A DNA stretch of 64,000 nucleotides from UBA2561 sp964577275 (lineage in GTDB: Bacteria > Bacteroidota > Bacteroidia > Cytophagales > Thermoflexibacteraceae): contig CAZNYR010000002.1 in the NCBI GenBank assembly GCA_964577275.1, positions 1 to 64,000 of the forward strand, given 5' to 3'. Position 1 is the first letter of the stretch. Each line of letters starts with the position of its first letter. The notes beneath the pieces are model-generated. The model saw nothing but the letters and a program-made list of their open reading frames with translations. It ran no database searches and had not been told where the DNA came from. The position numbers were made by a program, and so were the translations under genes. Below are positions 1 through 8,241 of this stretch, in pieces.

Positions 1-657
1 GTAATATTTATCAATTTGTAAGGTATTGGTTTTCAGATTATAAAATAAATTATGAGCGGGCGGAAGTTTATGAATATTTTTGAAAATACTTACGGATTTT
101 TCTTGATGGTCATAAATGTATTTTTGATAAAAAAAGGTGTTAAGTCCTTTAAAATCAATCTCTTGTGGAATCGGATGCGTAGTAATGGCGTGCAATTCGG
201 AGGCAAAGATAAACCGCTGATTTTGAGCATAAAAATAAAGTGGTTTGATTCCATAACGGTCTCTGGAAATGAAAAGCGTTTTTTTGGTTTGGTCATAAAT
301 GCAAAACGCCCACATTCCATTCAGTCGGTTTACAAAATGGTTGCCCCATTCCTGGTAAGCATGAAGCAAGACTTCGGTATCGGTTTGAGAAATGAATTGA
401 TGTCCTTTTTGTTGTAATAACTTTCTGATTTCGAGATAGTTATAAATTTCGCCATTAAAAGAAATCACCAAATTTTGGAATATCATCGGTTGTTTTCCTT
501 TGTCGGAAAGGTCGAGAATCGACAAACGGCGATGCCCAAGCGATACAAAATCATCGACAAAATGCCCTTCGGCATCAGGACCTCGATGTCGAATTTTGTC
601 AGTCATTTGTTGGATGCGCTCCCGATTCGAGAAATTAAAACCTGCAATTCCGCACAT
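1..657 (-). CDS. asnB: Asparagine synthase (glutamine-hydrolysing), N-terminal part, runs off window
   Basis: Reading leftwards from an ATG at 657 gives 219 uninterrupted codons that continue past position 1, so only the N-terminal part is present. The protein starts MCGIAGF, with Cys2 as the expected class-II glutamine amidotransferase nucleophile once Met1 is removed. RHRGPDAEG, GHRRLSILDLS, FNGEIYNYLE and DTEVLLHAY follow in the order seen in AsnB amidotransferase domains. The ATP-dependent synthetase domain lies outside the window. AsnB-like proteins amidate aspartate, and in polysaccharide clusters paralogues often amidate sugar carboxylates. Its start directly abuts the stop of the glycosyltransferase gene upstream, so it is the last visible gene of the CDP-sugar operon. 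A role in sugar amidation rather than general asparagine synthesis is inference from that context. Confidence 0.92.
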   Translation of the reverse strand, partial: MCGIAGFNFSNRERIQQMTDKIRHRGPDAEGHFVDDFVSLGHRRLSILDLSDKGKQPMIFQNLVISFNGEIYNYLEIRKLLQQKGHQFISQTDTEVLLHAYQEWGNHFVNRLNGMWAFCIYDQTKKTLFISRDRYGIKPLYFYAQNQRFIFASELHAITTHPIPQEIDFKGLNTFFYQKYIYDHQEKSVSIFKNIHKLPPAHNLFYNLKTNTLQIDKYY

Positions 658-1551
658 TTAGTTGAGAAGTAATTTTTTTAGGTAAATGATAATTTTATCC
701 AAAAATTTAATATCAGATTGATATAACTGTACCCATGTTATTTTTTTAGCAAAAAAGGCTTGCTGGGTTTTGTAAACCCGATTAAAATAAGGGATTTTTT
801 GTCGGTAAACATTCAATGGCTCAACGTCTGCATATTTTTCTATTAACACAGATAATCTATCCCAAACTGTGGATTTGCTTTCATCATAGGTTGTAATATT
901 TTCGCCATGAATACGATATTTTATCAAATCTTGATTGAGAATAAAAACGGAATTATTTTGAAGCCTTAGCACCCGAAGCCAATAATCGTAATCTTCTACG
1001 GCAATTAATAGTTTGTTTTCATCAAAAAGTCCAATTTTTGATATGACATCAGCACGTAATAAAACTGAAGAATTGTAAATATTTGTTTTGTGTGTTTTTG
1101 AGAAAGGAGCGAATAACAAGCGATAAAACGACAAGATAATGTCTTGAGATAACATTAAATTATTTTTTCTGCCTTTGGGGAAGGTTTCGGCATTCGTGCC
1201 AACTAACAAAATAGCATTTCCATACTCCTGAAAAACAGATAATTGCTTTTCTAATTTTTCAGGAAGCCAGAGGTCATCGTCATCGCACAGGGCAATATAT
1301 TCGCCTTGAGCTTTTCGTATTCCAAAGTTTCGATTTGTGGCAATTATGCCATGATTTTGATTTTGAAAGGCTTTGATTCGTGTATCATTCAAAGTAGAAA
1401 TCAATCCAAAAAAATCGTACTTAGAGCAATTATCTACGACAATAATTTCAATATTCGTATAAGCCTGATTAACTATTGAAATCAGGGTTTCTTTTAATAA
1501 TTCTTCACGATTATAGGTCGGAACAATGACGCTAATTAAGGGATTTGCCAT
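658..1551 (-). CDS. Glycosyltransferase family 2
   Basis: A GT-A fold inverting glycosyltransferase of about 297 residues. The N-terminus reads MANPLISVIVPTYNREEL, followed by the acidic metal/nucleotide-sugar motif ALCDDDDLWLPEKLEKQL near residue 95. The frame is open upstream to 1626, but the ATG at 1551 places the conserved SVIVPTYNR strand at the usual distance from the start and leaves 7 bp after the upstream SDR gene, so I chose it. No membrane segment is evident. It sits between the SDR sugar reductase/epimerase gene and asnB, so it probably transfers the sugar made by this operon, or a neighbouring residue, in LPS, capsule or glycoprotein glycan assembly. Donor and acceptor cannot be told from sequence. 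Confidence 0.88.
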   Translation of the reverse strand: MANPLISVIVPTYNREELLKETLISIVNQAYTNIEIIVVDNCSKYDFFGLISTLNDTRIKAFQNQNHGIIATNRNFGIRKAQGEYIALCDDDDLWLPEKLEKQLSVFQEYGNAILLVGTNAETFPKGRKNNLMLSQDIILSFYRLLFAPFSKTHKTNIYNSSVLLRADVISKIGLFDENKLLIAVEDYDYWLRVLRLQNNSVFILNQDLIKYRIHGENITTYDESKSTVWDRLSVLIEKYADVEPLNVYRQKIPYFNRVYKTQQAFFAKKITWVQLYQSDIKFLDKIIIYLKKLLLN

Positions 1552-1558
1552 AAAAGTC

Positions 1559-2527
1559 CTAATTAATTTTATCAAGATAAATGAATAATTGCCTAATTCC
1601 TTCTTCCAATGAAATCGAAGGTTCAAAGCCCGTTTTGCGTAATTTTTGAGATTTTACCTTGTATTTTTGCTGGATTTGTTGGGCTGAATCCACCAAAATC
1701 GACTTTGAATGATAAATCGGAACTTTTATTTGATGGTGAGTTTCATATACTTTTTTTACAATAAACGCTAATTCCAACATACTTTGTGTATTTTCCGAAC
1801 TGATATGGTATAAGGATTCCGTATTTTCCAAGTTCATCAAATGAAACACTGCACGGGCAATGTCTTGAACATGAACAAAATCCCTCATCGGACTGCCATC
1901 GGATAACAAAGTAATTTTTTGTTCCTGCATCGCCATTCGACACAAATCGTTTACCACCAGCCACCAACAATTATTCTCATGAAAAATAGGATTCCCGTAT
2001 CCATTACTCAATCGCAATGTAATTCCTTGAAAATCAGAGTTTTTGTTATTATAATAATTGACTAAATCTTCGCACCAACCATGCGTAAGCGCATAACGAT
2101 TTTGCGAATTTCGAGGGTAATTTTCATCAACCGTAGAAATGGGTAATTTGCCCAAAACTTGTATGGTGGACAAATAGATAAATTTTTGTGGTTCGTATTG
2201 CGAAAAATAATGCAATAATTCCCACGTAATTTGCAGATTTACATCAATGACTTTTTGGATTTCATTTTTTTCTGAGTCCCGATGGTCAAGTGAAATCGTA
2301 TGGACAATTCCATCAAACTGATGCTCAAATAATTTTTGTTGCGTGGCTTTTTGTGTCAAATCTCCTTGAATAATTTCGACATTCGGAAAGAAGATTTTCC
2401 ACACAGGCGGAAAATCTCGGTCAATTGCAACTACTTCATATTGAGTATTTAAAGAAAATATTCGGGTAATATTTGCCCCCAAATATCCTGAAGCACCTGT
2501 GATTAATATTTTTTTTAGTTTGTCCAT
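1559..2527 (-). CDS. NAD(P)-dependent sugar epimerase/reductase (extended SDR) with YxxxH
   Basis: 322 residues with the Rossmann motif GASGYLGANI at residues 11-20, a conserved acidic residue after strand 2 (AIDRD), and LSTIQVLG before the active site. This is the extended SDR fold used by NDP-sugar epimerases, dehydratases and 4-ketoreductases. The catalytic tyrosine is Tyr145 in NRYALTHGW, but the YxxxK lysine is His149. The start overlaps the end of the cupin gene by 13 bp, showing translational coupling. The likely role is reduction or epimerisation of the CDP-4-keto-6-deoxy sugar produced by the upstream gene pair. Which reaction it catalyses, and whether the Lys-to-His change is tolerated or inactivating, cannot be decided here. 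Confidence 0.85.
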   Translation of the reverse strand: MDKLKKILITGASGYLGANITRIFSLNTQYEVVAIDRDFPPVWKIFFPNVEIIQGDLTQKATQQKLFEHQFDGIVHTISLDHRDSEKNEIQKVIDVNLQITWELLHYFSQYEPQKFIYLSTIQVLGKLPISTVDENYPRNSQNRYALTHGWCEDLVNYYNNKNSDFQGITLRLSNGYGNPIFHENNCWWLVVNDLCRMAMQEQKITLLSDGSPMRDFVHVQDIARAVFHLMNLENTESLYHISSENTQSMLELAFIVKKVYETHHQIKVPIYHSKSILVDSAQQIQQKYKVKSQKLRKTGFEPSISLEEGIRQLFIYLDKIN

Positions 2528-2940
2528 ACAAACGGAATTTGATCCAAGTCGATATTCTCAGCCTCGTCTGGGTCATGTTCTAAACTTGCCAGATTTAACA
2601 ACAAATTTAGGTCTTTTCCAGTCCCCTGAAAAGCGACCCATAAATTAGGTTTTATTGATAATCTTTGATAATTTTTATCACCTAAAGTTACGTCAAAAAA
2701 TTGATTTTCAGTTTCAGAAAACACCACAAAACGAATCTCTCCGACAGGCACTATCAAATTTAAAGTCATTCGGGTATGTTTTTTCCAACCTTTAATTTGA
2801 TGAGGCAAAATTTGAGAAAAATATGCCTCTCCAAACCCATTAAAATCCATCTCGCTTTGTTTCAGTCCGTGTTTGATATTTCCTTTCGGGTGCGATATGA
2901 TTCGTAACGGAGTCAGCGACACGCCTTCTATTGTGTCCAT
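2515..2940 (-). CDS. RmlC-like cupin, dTDP-4-dehydrorhamnose 3,5-epimerase family
   Basis: A 141-residue single-domain cupin. The segment GWKKHTRMTLNLIVPVGEIR (residues about 51-70) matches the RmlC pattern in which a histidine before the MTLNL strand acts as base. It is shorter than a typical RmlC (about 180 residues), as is common for members acting on CDP- or GDP-linked keto sugars. It overlaps both neighbours, 13 bp with ddhB and 13 bp with the SDR gene, so it belongs firmly to the same transcription unit. Inferred role: 3- and/or 5-epimerisation of CDP-4-keto-6-deoxyglucose before reduction by the downstream SDR. The base composition resembles that of its neighbours. Confidence 0.75.
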   Translation of the reverse strand: MDTIEGVSLTPLRIISHPKGNIKHGLKQSEMDFNGFGEAYFSQILPHQIKGWKKHTRMTLNLIVPVGEIRFVVFSETENQFFDVTLGDKNYQRLSIKPNLWVAFQGTGKDLNLLLNLASLEHDPDEAENIDLDQIPFVWTN

Positions 2941-4025
2941 CGAATTTTTTTATTTTTTGCCAGTTTTTCGTATTGATTGATTTGCTCTTCAGTAACTTTT
3001 AACATATTTCGTTGCTCTTTATAAAAATCATAATACCACTGACTGGTAAATTTAATTAACTCATCATATTCCAATGTGGGCAACCATTTAAAGTGAAATA
3101 AGGCTTTATCACAATTTAATTTTAATAAACCCGCTTCATGAAATTGAATATTGTCTGTGATTTGGTAGGCGTTTTTTGGGTTTTCAAAATGCCAAAATTG
3201 GCTTAAATTTTCCAACAGTGTTTGTACCGTATGGCTATACTCCGCCTTAGGACCAAAATTAAAACTTTCACCATTTAATGTTAGTTTTGAGGCTAATTCT
3301 TGACCCAGATTTAGGTAACCGCTCAAGGGTTCTAAAACGTGTTGCCAAGGGCGAGTTGCTTCAGGACTTCGGATTTCGACCACTTGATTTTTGCTCCATG
3401 CTCGCATACAATCAGGAACAATACGGTCTATTGCCCAATCTCCTCCGCCAATTACATTTCCTGCACGAGTTGAGGCTACACGTACAAATTGATGATTTTT
3501 GAAAAATGAATGATAGTACGAGTTGAATACCAATTCGGCAGCTCCTTTAGAGCCACTATAAATATCTTTTCCGCCCAACGCATTGGTTTCTTTATAACCC
3601 CAGACCCACTCAACATTATCGTAACATTTATCACTCGTAATTACAACAGCCGTACAAGGATAATCAGCAAAACGAAGTGCATCCAAAACGTGCGCTGTTC
3701 CCATGACATTTGATGAAAACGTTTCTAAAGGAGCTTGGTAAGACAAAGAAACAATAGGCTGTGCTGCCAAATGAAAAACAAAATCAGGCTTTTCTTTGTC
3801 AAAAATTTGCCTAATTGCCTCAGCATCACGAGTATCCTGACGATAATCCGTAATTTTATCGGCTAAGTTCAGCGCAACAAACATAGAGGGTTCCGTAGGA
3901 ATATCTTTGGAGATACCAATGACTTTTGCGCCTAACTTTAAAAGCCAAACCGTGAGCCATGCCCCTTTGAAACCTGTATGACCTGTTATAATTACTCTTT
4001 TATCTTGATAAACGTTATGAAACAT
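2928..4025 (-). CDS. rfbG: CDP-glucose 4,6-dehydratase
   Basis: 365 residues. The N-terminal Rossmann motif is ITGHTGFKGAWLTVWLLKLG; the catalytic YSGSKGAAEL has the normal YxxxK spacing; and ASTRAGNVIGGGDWAIDRI followed by MRAWSKNQ is the signature of CDP-glucose 4,6-dehydratases (RfbG/DdhB). The enzyme uses tightly bound NAD to convert CDP-D-glucose to CDP-4-keto-6-deoxy-D-glucose in the cytoplasm. It lies 13 bp after the cytidylyltransferase gene that makes its substrate and overlaps the epimerase gene that follows. The length is normal for the family. No ddhC-type 3-dehydrase is visible next door, so a 3,6-dideoxy sugar is not indicated by the visible genes. Confidence 0.93.
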   Translation of the reverse strand: MFHNVYQDKRVIITGHTGFKGAWLTVWLLKLGAKVIGISKDIPTEPSMFVALNLADKITDYRQDTRDAEAIRQIFDKEKPDFVFHLAAQPIVSLSYQAPLETFSSNVMGTAHVLDALRFADYPCTAVVITSDKCYDNVEWVWGYKETNALGGKDIYSGSKGAAELVFNSYYHSFFKNHQFVRVASTRAGNVIGGGDWAIDRIVPDCMRAWSKNQVVEIRSPEATRPWQHVLEPLSGYLNLGQELASKLTLNGESFNFGPKAEYSHTVQTLLENLSQFWHFENPKNAYQITDNIQFHEAGLLKLNCDKALFHFKWLPTLEYDELIKFTSQWYYDFYKEQRNMLKVTEEQINQYEKLAKNKKIRWTQ

Positions 4026-4038
4026 ATTTATCTTTAAT

Positions 4039-4815
4039 TTACCATTTTACCCAAGGAGCTTGTTTATTTTGAACTAATCCATGCAAATAGTTTCGCTCTC
4101 GAATATTATCCATGCACTGCCAAAAATCATCATGAATAAAAGCCTGTAAGCCACCTTCTTGCGAAATTTCTTGTAGCGCACCAAATTCCAAATCACAAGT
4201 CTCATCTTCGGTCAGATAATTCAATACTTTTCGATTTAAGACAAAAAAACCACCATTAATATAGCCTGTCGCCATTTGTGGTTTTTCCTGAAAATTAACC
4301 ACTTCTGTTCCCTGAATATCAATTTCTCCAAATCTGGACGGAGGACGAACGGCTGTTAATGTGGCAGGCTTTTGGTGCTTCAAATGGAAATCTACTAATT
4401 CCTTAATATTAACATCACTTACACCATCTCCATAAGTCAAATGAAAGTTCTCGGACTTAATGTATTTTTCTAAACGCTTGATACGTCCACCTTTCAAGGT
4501 ATCCATACCTGTATCAACAAAGGTTATTTCCCAATCACGCTCTTCCAAGGTATTATAAAAAGTAGGTGCGCTTTCGGGGTTCATGCTCATCGTGAAATCG
4601 CTCCCCGAAACTCGTAAATTATAAAAATATTGCTTAATATAATTTGCCTTGTAACCCAATGCTAACACAAACTTTTTATAACCATAATGACTATAAATCT
4701 TCATAATATGCCACAAAATAGGCTTTCCTCCGATTTCAACCATTGGTTTGGGTTTGGTAGTGGTTTCCTCACTTAGACGTGTGCCTTTTCCTCCGCACAG
4801 AATTACTACTTCCAT
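4039..4815 (-). CDS. rfbF: Glucose-1-phosphate cytidylyltransferase
   Basis: 258 residues. It begins MEVVILCGGKGTRLSEET, the nucleotidyltransferase G-G-x-G-T-R-L motif, followed by KPKPMVEIGGKPILWHIMKI, which is characteristic of RfbF/DdhA. LTYGDGVSDVN carries the metal-binding aspartate and NFQEKP is a conserved sugar-phosphate-binding segment. It catalyses CTP + glucose 1-phosphate to CDP-glucose + PPi, the committed step of the CDP-sugar pathway. It is the first gene of the minus-strand operon 4815 to 1 and is divergent from nadE, with a 127-bp intergenic region that must hold both promoters. Length and motifs are standard, and the assignment is firm. Confidence 0.95.
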   Translation of the reverse strand: MEVVILCGGKGTRLSEETTTKPKPMVEIGGKPILWHIMKIYSHYGYKKFVLALGYKANYIKQYFYNLRVSGSDFTMSMNPESAPTFYNTLEERDWEITFVDTGMDTLKGGRIKRLEKYIKSENFHLTYGDGVSDVNIKELVDFHLKHQKPATLTAVRPPSRFGEIDIQGTEVVNFQEKPQMATGYINGGFFVLNRKVLNYLTEDETCDLEFGALQEISQEGGLQAFIHDDFWQCMDNIRERNYLHGLVQNKQAPWVKW

Positions 4816-4885
4816 CTGATTATAAACTTTGGTAATACTGCAAACTTACATTTTTATTTATATTTTCTGCATTTCAGACCAAATT

Positions 4886-4918
4886 TTTGTAAATTTCGTA
4901 TGACTAAGCGTGTATTTG
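4886..4918 (+). promoter_or_regulatory. Candidate Bacteroidota-type promoter for nadE
   Basis: TTTG at 4886-4889 is followed after 21 bases by TGTATTTG at 4911-4918, one mismatch from the TAnnTTTG -7 box recognised by the Bacteroidota primary sigma factor. The -7 box ends 24 bases before the nadE ATG. Spacing and position fit, but AT-rich DNA makes chance matches common. Confidence 0.4.
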
Positions 4919-4942
4919 ACACTATTTAAATCATAAAAACAC

Positions 4943-6940
4943 ATGAAACTCATCAAAGTCGCAGGCGCAGTCCTGAATCAAATCCCTTTGGACTGGGATA
5001 ATAACAAAAAAAATATCTTAAATGCCATACAATCTGCTCAAAATCAGAAGGTTACTATCCTTTGCCTGCCCGAACTTTGTATCACAGGTTATGGATGCGA
5101 AGATGCCTTTTATGCACAAGGCGTACATCAAACCGCCTTGCAAATCTTGCACGAAATCTTGCCGCACACCCAAAATATGATGGTTTGTGTTGGCTTGCCG
5201 TTGATGTTCCAAAACCGTATTTTTAATACTTCTTGCCTCATAATCAATCAAAAAATTATTGGCTTTGTTGCCAAACGTTTCTTGGCTGGAAACGGCATTC
5301 ATTACGAACCCCGTTGGTTTACGCCTTGGCTCGAAGATGTCGTTTCTACTCTCGAACTAACTGATTTACACGGAAATAAAACCAAATATCCTTTGGGCGA
5401 TATTTATTTTAATGTCAATGGAATCAAAATCGGTTTTGAAATTTGCGAAGATGCCTGGGTCGCCAATCGACCCGGACGAAAACTCTATCGGAACGGAGTG
5501 GATATTATTCTCAATCCGAGTGCCAGTCATTTTGCCTTTGAAAAATTGGAAACCCGAAAACGATTCGTCTTGGAAGGTTCACGAGCCTTTGGCGTGGGCT
5601 ATATTTATGCCAATTTGTTGGGAAACGAAGCTGGAAGAGCCATCTATGATGGCGGAACGTTAATCGCCTCTTCCGGCAATTTACTCGCTGTGGGTGAGCG
5701 ACTTACCTTCGATGACTTCCGAGTTACGACCGCCGTTTTGGATGTCGAACAAGCACGAATTACGCAATCGCAAGCCAGCACCGTTTTTAATATCCCCGAA
5801 TTGCAAGAAGATTGCATTTATGCCGATTTTGATTTTCCAAGCATTCAACCCGAACTTGCTGATAATCAGGATAAAAACTGGGAAAAAAGTGCGTTTTTAC
5901 AAGAAGAAGAATTTGCCCGAACTTTGGCGTTAGGACTTTTTGATTATTTACGAAAAAGTTTTTCCAAAGGCTTTGTCATTTCTTTGAGTGGTGGAGCAGA
6001 CTCATCCGCCATCGTTTGTTGTTGTGATTTGATGATAAAACTTGGCATTCAAAGTATTGGTATTGAGCGATTTAAACAAAAATTAGGTTACTTGCAAAAT
6101 ATCCAAAACTGCCAAACTGCCGAAGAAATTGCCCATCAATTAATTACCACAGCATATCAACCCACCGAAAATAGTTCGGATACCACCAGAAACGCTGCTG
6201 CGGGGTTGGCAAAAGCCATCAATGCACAATTTTTTGAATTTAATATTAACAATGTAGTTAAGGAATATTCTCAAATTATTACAAAAAGTATCGGACGAGA
6301 ATTGTCTTGGGAAACCGATGATATTGCGCTCCAAAATATTCAGGCGCGGGTCCGCTCGCCAAGCATCTGGATGCTGACCAATATTCGAGGGGCGTTATTG
6401 CTTTCGACCAGCAACCGTTCGGAGGCGGCAGTGGGCTATGCTACGATGGATGGCGATACATCTGGCGGATTGAGTCCGATTGCAGGAATTGACAAAGCCT
6501 TTTTACGAAAATGGTTAGTTTGGCTTGAAAATCAAGGAGTTAATTCCGAATTAAGAATCCCAGCCTTGAATGCGGTCAATGTGCAACAGCCCACAGCCGA
6601 GCTTCGTCCGCAAGAATCTAAGCAAACCGATGAGGATGATTTGATGCCCTATGATGTCTTGGATTCGATTGAAGAAGCCGCCATTCGGGACAAAAAAATG
6701 CCTATCGAATGTTTCCAGATGCTTCGGATACAATATTCCCATTATTCGGATGAAAAATTGAAAGATTGGACAGCAAAATTTTTTCGGCTTTGGTGCAGAA
6801 ATCAATGGAAACGAGAACGTTATGCGCCCTCTTTTCATTTGGATGATAAAAATCTTGACCCAAAAACATGGTGCCGATTTCCAATTTTATCAGGTGGTTT
6901 TAAACGTGAATTAACCGCCTTAGAAAACTACCAAATCTAA
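4943..6940 (+). CDS. nadE: Glutamine-dependent NAD+ synthetase
   Basis: 665 residues, the long two-domain form. The N-terminal nitrilase-fold glutaminase domain has a complete Glu-Lys-Cys triad: Glu44 in LPELC, Lys111 in FVAKRF and Cys168 in FEICEDAW. The C-terminal ATP-pyrophosphatase domain has the P-loop SGGADSS at residues 349-355 and the later segment LLSTSNRSEAAVGY. The enzyme hydrolyses glutamine and channels ammonia to convert nicotinate adenine dinucleotide to NAD+ with ATP. It stands alone, divergent from rfbF, and a hairpin starts at its stop codon. A nicotinamidase gene of the same salvage route lies elsewhere in the window at 60874-61665. Confidence 0.95.
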   Translation: MKLIKVAGAVLNQIPLDWDNNKKNILNAIQSAQNQKVTILCLPELCITGYGCEDAFYAQGVHQTALQILHEILPHTQNMMVCVGLPLMFQNRIFNTSCLIINQKIIGFVAKRFLAGNGIHYEPRWFTPWLEDVVSTLELTDLHGNKTKYPLGDIYFNVNGIKIGFEICEDAWVANRPGRKLYRNGVDIILNPSASHFAFEKLETRKRFVLEGSRAFGVGYIYANLLGNEAGRAIYDGGTLIASSGNLLAVGERLTFDDFRVTTAVLDVEQARITQSQASTVFNIPELQEDCIYADFDFPSIQPELADNQDKNWEKSAFLQEEEFARTLALGLFDYLRKSFSKGFVISLSGGADSSAIVCCCDLMIKLGIQSIGIERFKQKLGYLQNIQNCQTAEEIAHQLITTAYQPTENSSDTTRNAAAGLAKAINAQFFEFNINNVVKEYSQIITKSIGRELSWETDDIALQNIQARVRSPSIWMLTNIRGALLLSTSNRSEAAVGYATMDGDTSGGLSPIAGIDKAFLRKWLVWLENQGVNSELRIPALNAVNVQQPTAELRPQESKQTDEDDLMPYDVLDSIEEAAIRDKKMPIECFQMLRIQYSHYSDEKLKDWTAKFFRLWCRNQWKRERYAPSFHLDDKNLDPKTWCRFPILSGGFKRELTALENYQI

Positions 6941-6986
6941 AGAAATAGGCGTATTTAATTCAATTCATTAGATAAGCCTATTTCTT
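6940..6986 (+). terminator. Stem-loop after nadE
   Basis: An 11-bp perfect inverted repeat (AAGAAATAGGC at 6940-6950 with its complement at 6976-6986) begins at the last base of the nadE stop codon. The loop is 25 nt and no U-tract follows, so it may be an mRNA-stabilising hairpin rather than an efficient intrinsic terminator. Confidence 0.4.
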
Positions 6987-7206
6987 AAAATAATGCTATT
7001 TTATGAATTGTGATTTTTCAAATCCTAAGACAAAAAACGTGATGAATTTTAATGCCCATTTTGTAGGTAATGGGCTCGATTTCTGAAGTAGTCGAATGCA
7101 TATTTTTCAAAAAAATTCTGAATTTAAGTATTTCTGGCAAGATTTCGGATATAAAAAACCAGAAATTCATCGTTTTTTAGCAGATACAAATCAAACATCA
7201 TCAATC

Positions 7207-7638
7207 ATGAGAAATAAGTTTTTTACTGAAGAGCAAGAAAAAATGATTGTTTCGGCAGTCAAGGAAGCCGAACTCAATACATCGGGCGAAATTCGGGTGC
7301 ATTTGGCGCGGCGATGTCCGAGCGATGCTTACGAAAAAGGCGTGGAAGTTTTTAGTCGATTGAAAATGCACCAGACCAAACTTCGGAACGGCGTGCTGTT
7401 TTTTTTGGCAACCGAAGACCGCAAATTTGCCGTCATTGGAGATGAGGGCATTCATCGAGTTGTGCCGAAAGATTTTTGGGATACGATTCGGGATATGATG
7501 GTTCAAAATTTTAAGCAAGGCAAATTTACCGAAGGCTTGCGAGAGAGCATCCTCAAAACAGGCGATCAACTCAGGCTCTATTTTCCGTATCAACAGGATG
7601 ATGTGAATGAATTACCTGATGAAATTTCAGAAGATTAA
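7207..7638 (+). CDS. Soluble TPM-domain protein
   Basis: About 143 residues from the ATG at 7207. The frame is open back to 7096, but those 37 extra codons do not resemble the family. FFTEEQEKMIVSAVKEAE, then NTSGEIRVHLARRCP and GVLFFLATEDRKFAVIGD are the hallmarks of the TPM domain (TLP18.3/Psb32/MOLO-1 type), here in the short form without signal peptide or membrane anchor. TPM proteins have been reported as acid phosphatases or repair factors in photosynthetic organisms; in Bacteroidota they usually occur with LemA and their role is unknown. No lemA is adjacent. The gene is followed 28 bp later by a tiny membrane-protein gene that carries the tail usually found on the membrane-bound TPM paralogue. 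Confidence 0.82.
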   Translation: MRNKFFTEEQEKMIVSAVKEAELNTSGEIRVHLARRCPSDAYEKGVEVFSRLKMHQTKLRNGVLFFLATEDRKFAVIGDEGIHRVVPKDFWDTIRDMMVQNFKQGKFTEGLRESILKTGDQLRLYFPYQQDDVNELPDEISED

Positions 7639-7666
7639 TTGATTTACTCAAAAAAATACAATAAAT

Positions 7667-7837
7667 ATGAATATTATTTTTATCGGATTAGGCATCGGAA
7701 TCGTGATGATTTTATTAATTGTATGGTGGTCAGCACGAGCCGATAAACATTTCGACCCGCAAGAATGGTTTAAGTTTGAGGAAGAAAAACGAGCCTCTTC
7801 CAATTTCAAGGGTGGAGGCGTGAGTGGGTCGTGGTAA
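7667..7837 (+). CDS. 56-residue single-span membrane protein with TPM/YgcG-like tail
   Basis: An ATG at 7667 gives 56 codons ending in TAA at 7837. Residues 3-21 (starting IIFIGLGIGIVMILLIV) form one clear transmembrane segment followed by a charged stretch. The protein ends KGGGVSGSW. A glycine-rich tail finishing in SGSW or SGRW is typical of the C-terminus of membrane-anchored TPM/YgcG proteins, where it follows a membrane segment. Here only the membrane segment and tail remain, as a separate gene directly downstream of the soluble TPM domain, so the two products may act together. That interaction is inference. A hairpin terminator lies 133 bp downstream. Function unknown. Confidence 0.6.
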   Translation: MNIIFIGLGIGIVMILLIVWWSARADKHFDPQEWFKFEEEKRASSNFKGGGVSGSW

Positions 7838-8241
7838 AAACCGAAAAGCATCGTCCACACAAAATTTTATGGGATTTATCTATTTTGGATATTTTGATTT
7901 AATTTTTGAATCATAGCAATCCATCAACTTGTTTACTACGTTTTGTTAAGTTTTTATCAATTCTTTCGCTGTTGCTTGTGTCCTCACAAGCAACTATTTT
8001 TCAGGCTATTAGGTCGGCTGTCGGAACACCGCCAACAGCAATTTATTTTATTCCAACTTTAAAGCATGAATTCGTATAATATATTGATTTTCAGACAATT
8101 AAATTCCATAAATACTGGTTCATAAATACGCCGTACTGCTTAGAATTTGAAAAATGAATGGCTAAATCCACGCCTATTCCCCTCAAAATTGATAGTTTTG
8201 TCCTTCAGAGATTCTGAAAAAACCTCAATCCAAACTAAGCA
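7838..8241. other. Intergenic region upstream of polA
   Basis: This 404-bp spacer holds a strong hairpin at 7971-8002. It also has a TAGTTTTG box at 8193-8200, which fits the TAnnTTTG -7 consensus 41 bases before the polA ATG but has no clear -33 partner. A TTGATTTTCAGACAATTA stretch near 8084-8101 resembles the core of the dispersed intergenic repeat described at 26101-26166. No credible reading frame was seen. Confidence 0.5.
7971..8002 (+). terminator. Intrinsic terminator downstream of the TPM gene pair
   Basis: A perfect 10-bp stem (GTTGCTTGTG at 7971-7980 paired with CACAAGCAAC at 7985-7994) closes a 4-nt loop and is followed by TATTTTTC. It should end transcription from the TPM genes before polA. 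Confidence 0.7.

Noticed and set aside
7096..7206. Extended N-terminus for the TPM protein
   Set aside because: The extra 37 residues do not resemble the family, whose N-terminus aligns with the ATG at 7207.
8003..8241. Possible tRNA or small RNA gene upstream of polA
   Set aside because: No TPsiC-arm or cloverleaf pattern was found; only the hairpin at 7971-8002 is structured.
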